A DNA stretch of 64,000 nt from assembly GCA_900315675.1 (NCBI GenBank), contig OMZY01000011.1:33713-97712 (forward strand), in the 5' to 3' direction. The notes under the pieces are model-generated. The model was not told the origin of the DNA and searched no databases. It saw only the letters and a program-made list of their open reading frames with translations. This stretch comes from an uncultured Eubacteriales bacterium (GTDB lineage: Bacteria; Bacillota; Clostridia; Christensenellales; Aristaeellaceae). The translations under genes and the position numbers were made by a program. Positions 56,300 through 64,000 of the stretch are shown here, piece by piece. Position 1 is the first letter of the stretch; the number at the start of each line of letters is the position of its first letter.

Positions 56300-56905
56300 A
56301 TGACAAACACAACAAGGCGCACAAAACTCGCGAGAATGACGCTGCTGGCTATGCTGGTGGCGGTTTTGATCGTTCTTGCCTACGTCAACATTCCCATGCC
56401 CATGGGTCTGTCGATCACGTTCAACATGATCCCTGTGGCAATCGCCGCCATGGCGATGGGACTGCCCGGAGGCATGATCATCGGCGGAGCCTTCGGCCTG
56501 ATCAGCTTCCTGCAGTGCTTCGGCATCTGCGGTTCCAGCGCGCTGGGCGCGGCGCTGGTCAGCGTAAGCCCGGTGCTCATGTTCATTCAGCGCTTTGTTT
56601 CCCGCGTGCTGGTCGGTGTGCTGGCGGCGGTGATTTACCGCGCTGTGGGCAAAACCAGGGCGCCGCTGTATATCCGCGGTTTGGTGACCGGTTTTTCCGC
56701 TGCTTTCTTCAACACCCTGTTCTTTATGACCCTGCTGGTGCTGTTCTTCGGCAGCACGGAGAAACTGGCCGGCCCGATCGCGGAAAAGGGGGTGCTGATG
56801 TATATCATTACTTCCGTGGGCATCAACGCCGTGGTCGAAATGGCTGTCGCGGCTGTTGTTACCGGCGCTGCTGGTGTGGCGCTGAAGAAAGCCCGTCTGA
56901 TCTGA
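56300..56905 (+). CDS. ECF transporter S component, probably pantothenate-specific
   Basis: A 201-residue membrane protein with about six helices. It has the S-component layout: TKLARMTLLAMLVAVLIVLAYV as helix 1 with small residues that dock the EcfT subunit, then NMIPVAIAAMAMGLPGGMIIGGAFG, and helices to the C-terminus. S components bind a vitamin and rely on a shared EcfAA'T module, not encoded here. The next gene, 25 bases on, is pantothenate kinase, so pantothenate (a PanT-like role) is the best guess. CGGAGG precedes the ATG. Confidence 0.85.
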   Translation: MTNTTRRTKLARMTLLAMLVAVLIVLAYVNIPMPMGLSITFNMIPVAIAAMAMGLPGGMIIGGAFGLISFLQCFGICGSSALGAALVSVSPVLMFIQRFVSRVLVGVLAAVIYRAVGKTRAPLYIRGLVTGFSAAFFNTLFFMTLLVLFFGSTEKLAGPIAEKGVLMYIITSVGINAVVEMAVAAVVTGAAGVALKKARLI

Positions 56906-56930
56906 CCGCAATTTAAAGGAGAAAACCGTC

Positions 56931-57704
56931 ATGATTCTGACCATGGACATCGGGAATACCAATATCAAGACCGCTCTGTTTGACGGAAAAGAAATGTATA
57001 AATACTGGCGTATGTCCACCAATATTACGTCCACATCGGATGAATACGGTGTACGCCTGATGTCCATGTTTGCCCATGAGGGCGTCTCCCCGGATGTGGT
57101 GGAAGGCATTGTGGTTTCCAGCGTAGTGCCGACAATCAACTACACGATTGAGCACATGCTGCTGAACTACATCGGCAAAACGCCGCTGTTCGTGGCTCCC
57201 GGGGTCAAAACCGGTATCAACATCAAGTATGAAAATCCCCGGGAGCTGGGCAGCGACCGGATTGCCAACGCGGTAGCCGCCTATGACGAATACGGGGGGC
57301 CATGCATTTTCATCGACTTCGGTACTGCCACCACCTTCGGTGTGGTGGATCAGGAAGGGTCGTTCCTGGGCGGTACCATCTGCCCCGGCATCAAGCTGAG
57401 CAGTGAGGCGCTGGTGACCGGCACCGCAAAACTGCCGCGGTTCGAACTGAACCGGCCGGAAAACGTCATCGGACGATCCACCCTCACCAACCTGCAAAGC
57501 GGTATGTATTACGGTTATGTCGGCCTGGTGCGCAATATCGTGCGCAAGATCCGGCAGGAGCTGGGGGAGGACGCCTACGTGGTGGCCACCGGCGGTATGG
57601 CGCTGATGATTGCTGAGGAAAGCAATGTCATTGATAAACTGGACGGCCTGCTGACCCTCAAGGGCCTGCGGCTGATCTACGAACGGAATCGGACGGAAGG
57701 ATGA
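56931..57704 (+). CDS. coaX: Type III pantothenate kinase
   Basis: A 257-residue ASKHA-fold kinase, the first step of coenzyme A synthesis. The ATP-binding DIGNTNIKTALFDG is at residues 6-19. The substrate and dimer region is ELGSDRIANAVAAYDEYGGPCIFIDFGTATTF, with the catalytic Asp in GSDR; GGTICPGIKLSSEAL follows. The type III enzyme is not feedback-inhibited by CoA. AAAGGAG precedes the ATG. It shares a transcript with the S component. Confidence 0.96.
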   Translation: MILTMDIGNTNIKTALFDGKEMYKYWRMSTNITSTSDEYGVRLMSMFAHEGVSPDVVEGIVVSSVVPTINYTIEHMLLNYIGKTPLFVAPGVKTGINIKYENPRELGSDRIANAVAAYDEYGGPCIFIDFGTATTFGVVDQEGSFLGGTICPGIKLSSEALVTGTAKLPRFELNRPENVIGRSTLTNLQSGMYYGYVGLVRNIVRKIRQELGEDAYVVATGGMALMIAEESNVIDKLDGLLTLKGLRLIYERNRTEG

Positions 57705-57864
57705 ACCGCTGAGGATCTCCCGCGGTGGGTCATTTACCGAAGATAAAAGCGACCTGAACGAGTCAAACGAAGCAAGCGGCAGGCTGAAGCGCCAGCGATG
57801 CCTGCTGTGCAGACTATGATTGCGGGACAGTCGCGCAGATTGAGATTGCGGAGGATAAAGGAAA
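57705..57864 (+). promoter_or_regulatory. Structured leader before hom, unassigned
   Basis: The 160-base gap holds three hairpins: ACCGC/GCGGT with inner GAG/CTC near 57705-57726; GCAGG-CTG / CAG-CCTGC near 57780-57809; and TGCG-GAC / GTC-CGCA near 57822-57840. The last is just before the ribosome site. No T-box, SAM or lysine riboswitch consensus is visible, and no clear promoter. It may be a regulatory RNA or only a GC-rich spacer. Confidence 0.35.
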
Positions 57865-59127
57865 ATGAAAGAGGTTGTGCTGGGACTGCTTGGACTGGGA
57901 AACATCGGCGGAGGCGTATGGGACCTGATCCGGGAATTCGGCGGGGAAGTCAGCAAGCGTACGGGCGTGAAGCTCGTGGTAAAGAAGGCCCTTGTGCTGG
58001 ACAAGAAGATCCACAGGGGCAAGGAAGTACCGGATGAGGTGCTGACCACAGACAAGAATGATATCCTGGAGGATCCGGAGATCGATATCGTCTGCGAATT
58101 CCTGGGCGGAGAACAGCCTGCGGCTTCCATGATGCTGCGCGCGCTGGAAAACGGCAAGTCCGTTGTCACCGCGAACAAGATGGCCCTTTCCCTCCATTTT
58201 GATGAACTGCGGGAAATGGCGAAGAAGACCGGCGCCGGCCTGTACTACGAAGCCAGCGTCGGCGGCGCGATCCCGATCATCAACGCGATCCAGACGCCTC
58301 TGATTGCCAACCACATCGAACAGATGATGGGTATTGTGAACGGCACGACCAACTACATCCTGACCCGGATGGCGGCGGAAGGCGCCGAATATGAAACCGT
58401 ACTGAAGGACGCTCAGCGCCTTGGCCTGGCGGAACCCAACCCCACGGCGGACGTGGAAGGCTATGACGCGGCCTATAAGCTGAGTATCCTGGGCTCCCTG
58501 GCATTCCACAGCCGGGTGCTGGTGGAAAACGTGTACCGGGAGGGTATCACCAAAGTCAATTCTGAGGATATCGCCTTTGGCCGTGAAATGGGCTATGTGC
58601 TGAAGCTGCTGGCCATCGGCAAGGATAACGGCGATTCCATTGAAGCACGCGTGCATCCGGCTTTCCTGCCCGCGGATCATCCGCTGGCCCGGGTGGACGG
58701 CTCCCTGAACGCTGTGTATCTCTACGGCCATTCCTTCAAGGACATGATGCTGGAAGGCCGCGGCGCCGGAGATGCTCCGACCGCCAGCGCCATTGTGGGC
58801 GACATTGTCCAGGCGGCCCAGAACGCGGTTCATCCCATGCCTGTTATGCGGAAGGACCCGCTGCCCGTTGCGGACGACTGGTACAGCAAGTATTTCATCC
58901 GTATGAAGGCCAAGGACGCCCCCGGCGTGCTGGCTGAAGTGGCCGGCCTGCTGGCGAAGGAAGAGATCTCTGTTTCCGCCATGACCCAGAAGGACGCCGG
59001 TCCGGACGGAAAGGCCACCCTGATCATCATTACGCACATGGCGCCCGAAAAGGCGGTGCAGCGCGTGGTGAAGGCCCTGAACCCCGAAATCTGCAAAGTG
59101 GAGAATGTTATCCGGGTAGAAGGATGA
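57865..59127 (+). CDS. hom: Homoserine dehydrogenase
   Basis: A 420-residue NAD(P)-dependent enzyme that reduces aspartate semialdehyde to homoserine for threonine and methionine synthesis. The N-terminal Rossmann motif is GLLGLGNIGGGVWDL. The catalytic domain has KMALS and the YYEASVGGAIPIINAIQ signature, then GIVNGTTNYILTRM. A C-terminal ACT domain (about 345-420, YFIRMKAKDAPGVLAEVAGLL) implies allosteric control, usually by threonine. GGAGG precedes the ATG. Confidence 0.97.
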   Translation: MKEVVLGLLGLGNIGGGVWDLIREFGGEVSKRTGVKLVVKKALVLDKKIHRGKEVPDEVLTTDKNDILEDPEIDIVCEFLGGEQPAASMMLRALENGKSVVTANKMALSLHFDELREMAKKTGAGLYYEASVGGAIPIINAIQTPLIANHIEQMMGIVNGTTNYILTRMAAEGAEYETVLKDAQRLGLAEPNPTADVEGYDAAYKLSILGSLAFHSRVLVENVYREGITKVNSEDIAFGREMGYVLKLLAIGKDNGDSIEARVHPAFLPADHPLARVDGSLNAVYLYGHSFKDMMLEGRGAGDAPTASAIVGDIVQAAQNAVHPMPVMRKDPLPVADDWYSKYFIRMKAKDAPGVLAEVAGLLAKEEISVSAMTQKDAGPDGKATLIIITHMAPEKAVQRVVKALNPEICKVENVIRVEG

Positions 59128-59173
59128 TGATTCATTTTATTCTGCAGACCTACAGAATGATCAATTGTGAATT

Positions 59174-61542
<2,369 letters not shown>

Positions 61543-61634
61543 TGCCGATGCCAGGAAATGATTATTACGGAGGTTGTTGATCCGGGCAGTATGGATCCGG
61601 ATAACAGATAAATTAATACTTTGGAGGGACCACC

Positions 61635-62864
61635 ATGGAAAAAAGGAAGAAACTGGCTCTATCCACGCAGATCTTTATCGCCCTGGTACTGGCGATAGGC
61701 GCAGGTATCGCGCTGACGGGAAACCCTGATTTCGCCAAAAGCTACATTAAGCCCTTCGGTACGATATTCCTGAATCTGATCAAATGGATCGTATGTCCGC
61801 TGGTTTTCTTCTCGATCATGGCGGGTGTGGTGTCCATGCGGGACATCAAAAAGGTCGGCGTCATCGGCGGCCGGACCATCCTCTACTATATGTGTACCAC
61901 CGCTTTCGCGGTAGCGATCGGCCTGCTGTTTGCCAATCTGCTCAAAGGCATTTTCCCGGTTCTGTCCACAGCGGAGCTGTCCTATGAACCGGCTGCGACT
62001 TCTGTCAACTTTATGGATACCCTGGTGGGCATCTTCCCGTCCAACTTCCTCAAACCCTTTGTGGACGCGAATATGCTGCAGATCATTGTGTCCTCCCTGT
62101 TCATCGGTTTTGCCCTGATCCTGATCGGACACCGGTTCGATATGGAGTTCAAGGCGGTGGATATCTGCAATGATGTTTGCATGAAAGCCATGGAAATGAT
62201 TCTGAAGCTTTCTCCCATCGGCGTCTTCTGCCTGCTCTGCCCGGTGGTGGCGGAGAACGGACCGGCTGTGCTGGGCTCCCTGGCCAAGGTGCTGCTGGTG
62301 GCTTATATGTGCTATATCGTGCATGCGGTTGTAGTGTATTCCATTTCCGTGAAGACCATGGGCGGCGTCAGCCCCCTGAAGTTCTTCAAGGGCATGCTGC
62401 CGGCGATCATGATGGCTTTCTCTTCCGCCTCTTCTGTGGGAACCCTTCCCCTGAACATGGAGTGCAGTGAGAAGCTGGGCGCGGATAAGGAAGTCACTTC
62501 CTTCGTGCTGCCGCTGGGCGCGACCATCAACATGGACGGTACCGCCATCTACCAGGGCGTGTGCGCGGTGTTCATCGCTTCCTGCTTCGGCATCAGCCTG
62601 ACCTTCTCCCAGATGCTGACCATCGTGCTTACAGCCACGCTGGCTTCCATCGGTACGGCAGGTGTTCCCGGTGCCGGAATGGTCATGCTGGCCATGGTGC
62701 TTCAGTCTGTCGGCCTGCCGGTGGAAGGCATTGCGCTGGTGGCCGGTGTGGACCGCATCTTTGACATGGGACGGACGGTAGTGAATATCACCGGCGACGC
62801 CTCCTGCGCTCTGGTTGTTTCCAACCTCCAGCGCAAAAGAGCAGCGAAAAAAGCTGACGCCTGA
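61635..62864 (+). CDS. Dicarboxylate/amino acid:cation symporter
   Basis: A 409-residue membrane protein of the DAACS/SLC1 family (GltP, DctA, SstT). Signature elements in order: the helix-1 start KLALSTQIFIALVLAIGAG, the serine-rich hairpin FSSASSVGTLPLNM, the substrate/Na site GATINMDGTAIYQG, hairpin 2 IGTAGVPGAGMVMLAMVLQSVGLP, and DRIFDMGRTVVNITGD. The DxxRT-type pattern in the last helix (DMGRTVVN) is common in glutamate/aspartate carriers, but dicarboxylates remain possible. GGAGGG precedes the ATG. It is monocistronic. Confidence 0.95.
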   Translation: MEKRKKLALSTQIFIALVLAIGAGIALTGNPDFAKSYIKPFGTIFLNLIKWIVCPLVFFSIMAGVVSMRDIKKVGVIGGRTILYYMCTTAFAVAIGLLFANLLKGIFPVLSTAELSYEPAATSVNFMDTLVGIFPSNFLKPFVDANMLQIIVSSLFIGFALILIGHRFDMEFKAVDICNDVCMKAMEMILKLSPIGVFCLLCPVVAENGPAVLGSLAKVLLVAYMCYIVHAVVVYSISVKTMGGVSPLKFFKGMLPAIMMAFSSASSVGTLPLNMECSEKLGADKEVTSFVLPLGATINMDGTAIYQGVCAVFIASCFGISLTFSQMLTIVLTATLASIGTAGVPGAGMVMLAMVLQSVGLPVEGIALVAGVDRIFDMGRTVVNITGDASCALVVSNLQRKRAAKKADA

Positions 62865-62878
62865 TCAGATATAAACGG

Positions 62879-62917
62879 ATGCCCGCGGGAAGCAGAATGC
62901 TCCCGCGGGCATTTTTA
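62879..62917 (+). terminator. Terminator of the symporter gene
   Basis: A perfect 12-bp stem (62879-62890 with 62901-62912) runs into five Ts. Confidence 0.95.
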
Positions 62918-63007
62918 CGTGATAAAAGGAAAAGACCCGGCTGGCAGAGAAATCATGAAAGACGAAACAGTACTGTATGATTATATATATGAAAGAAGAG
63001 GGATCGG

Positions 63008-63610
63008 ATGAAGATCTATGACATCACCCAGGAACTGTTTACCTGCTGCGTCTATCCCGGGGATCCGTCTCCGGAAAGACAGGTCAAACTCAGGATTGCG
63101 GACGGGGCGATGTGCAACCTGACCGCGTTCCAGATGTGCGCGCATAACGGAACCCATGTGGACGCACCCTATCATTTCGTGAATGAGGGGAAAACCATCG
63201 ACCAGGTGGATATGGAAAGATGGATCGGCCTGGCCTATGTTACGGCGCATGAAGGAGCCATCTCGGCAGAGGACGCCCGGCAGATGCTGGAAAAAGCCGG
63301 GACGCTGAATCCTGAAGCGGCGAAGCGGATCCTGGTGAAGGGCGAAGCTGTGATGACGGAAGAAGCGGCGAAGGTTTTCGCGGAAGCCGGGATCCTGCTC
63401 TTCGGCAATGAATCCCAGACGGTGGGTCCCCTGGATGCGCCCATGAAGGTGCACCTGATCATGCTGGGAGCGGAAATCGTGCTCCTGGAGGGGATCCGCC
63501 TCGGAAAGGTGCCGGAGGGAGTCTACCTGCTGAATGCCGCTCCGCTGAATCTGGGAGGAGCGGACGGAGCTCCCTGCCGGGCTGTTCTGCTGGACCTGGA
63601 AGGGAACTGA
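63008..63610 (+). CDS. Cyclase family protein (kynurenine formamidase-like)
   Basis: A 200-residue metal-dependent hydrolase of the cyclase superfamily. The metal motif HxGTHxDxPxH is intact, with His46, His50, Asp52 and His56 (HNGTHVDAPYHF). The N-terminal DITQEL and the later LLFGNESQTVGP also fit. Members include kynurenine formamidases and isatin hydrolases; no tryptophan-degradation genes are nearby, so the substrate is open. AAAGAAGAGGGA precedes the ATG. Confidence 0.92.
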   Translation: MKIYDITQELFTCCVYPGDPSPERQVKLRIADGAMCNLTAFQMCAHNGTHVDAPYHFVNEGKTIDQVDMERWIGLAYVTAHEGAISAEDARQMLEKAGTLNPEAAKRILVKGEAVMTEEAAKVFAEAGILLFGNESQTVGPLDAPMKVHLIMLGAEIVLLEGIRLGKVPEGVYLLNAAPLNLGGADGAPCRAVLLDLEGN

Positions 63611-63686
63611 TTTTGTATCCCGAACAAATTGGGGTTGATACAGAGGGGCAGACCCAAAACCTGGACCAAAACACGAACATTCATCA

Positions 63687-63734
63687 AGGCAAATCACGCA
63701 TCATCCGGAAGCGTTGATTTGCCTGAATTTTTTT
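63687..63734 (+). terminator. Terminator before the rRNA promoter
   Basis: AGGCAAATCA pairs perfectly with TGATTTGCCT (63687-63696 with 63715-63724), with an inner CGC/GCG pair, followed by seven Ts. It insulates the rRNA operon from upstream transcription. Confidence 0.85.
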
Positions 63735-63756
63735 CAAAAAAAGCGCCAAAAAGTGC

Positions 63757-63785
63757 TTGACAAAGGCTTGCCACTTTGATATTCT
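63757..63785 (+). promoter_or_regulatory. rRNA operon promoter
   Basis: A perfect TTGACA (63757-63762), 17 bases, and TATTCT (63780-63785), about 140 bases upstream of 16S. An A/T-rich stretch (63726-63750) just upstream could act as an UP element. The leader 63786-63924 includes a GCGG-GAAA-CCGC hairpin and a CCTTGAAAAC segment typical of Bacillota rRNA leaders. Confidence 0.85.
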
Positions 63786-63924
63786 ATCCAAGCTCGCTTG
63801 CGGGAAACCGCGGGAAAGAGCGAAGCGAACCTTGAAAACGATACAGAGTAAATAGAACGCGCAATAAGGAAAGAAGACAGCGAAGATTCCAAAGAGTTAA
63901 ACATCGAAAGATGTTAACAGGATT

Positions 63925-64000
<76 letters not shown>

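Noticed and set aside
57705-57864. T-box or SAM riboswitch before hom
   Set aside because: I found no specifier loop, no GGTGGNACCGCG-type tail and no SAM-I core; the hairpins do not match these models.

Overview
The window looks like a chromosomal segment of a fermentative, carbohydrate-using member of the Clostridia (Bacillota). Reasons: strong AGGAGG-type ribosome sites, tight same-strand operons, a SpoIID/LytB-domain protein, FeoB with a separate Cys-rich partner, an ECF-type S component beside coaX, AzlCD, and sugar ABC importers without their own ATPase. Coding DNA is GC-rich and the long non-coding stretches are AT-rich. Only about 76 bases of 16S rRNA are present at the right end, too few to name a family; a rumen or gut lineage related to Christensenellales is a guess. 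Three of the four solute-binding proteins lack a lipobox, which is unusual for a single-membrane Gram-positive cell.

Layout. 1-9.7 kb: a truncated membrane protein, a SpoIID-like protein coupled to rarA, a MATE exporter with a palindromic operator candidate, a histidine phosphatase, a membrane acyltransferase with an extra C-terminal domain, a small P-loop kinase-like protein, and an MFS exporter. The MFS gene has an elaborate leader: an 18-codon reading frame, a terminator overlapping its end, and a hairpin hiding the ribosome site. 10-27.6 kb is a carbohydrate region: a CotH-kinase protein, a GH3 glycosidase, two sugar ABC importer operons (the second with a GH13 alpha-glucosidase), a GH1 beta-glucosidase, a TIM-barrel epimerase-like protein and an orphan DUF3502-type binding protein. 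LacI-type operator candidates lie at both importer operons.

27.6-38 kb: a FeoA-FeoB fusion with its small Cys-rich partner, an ECF sigma/anti-sigma pair, a zinc-ribbon membrane protein, and a complete livJHMGF branched-chain amino acid importer on the minus strand. 38-64 kb is mainly housekeeping on the plus strand: a CARDB-type surface protein, secA, prfB, a DUF1461 membrane protein, tsaD, a diguanylate cyclase, uvrA, purA, yebC, pyrimidine phosphorylase, azlCD, a serine hydrolase, a probable pantothenate transporter with coaX, hom, a HAD-thymidylate kinase fusion, mnmA, a dicarboxylate/amino-acid symporter, a cyclase-family protein, and then an rRNA promoter and the start of 16S rRNA.

A short AT-rich repeat (core GAATTATGAATT) occurs at least seven times, mostly between the housekeeping genes. 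In three of them it appears to supply the annotated start codon.
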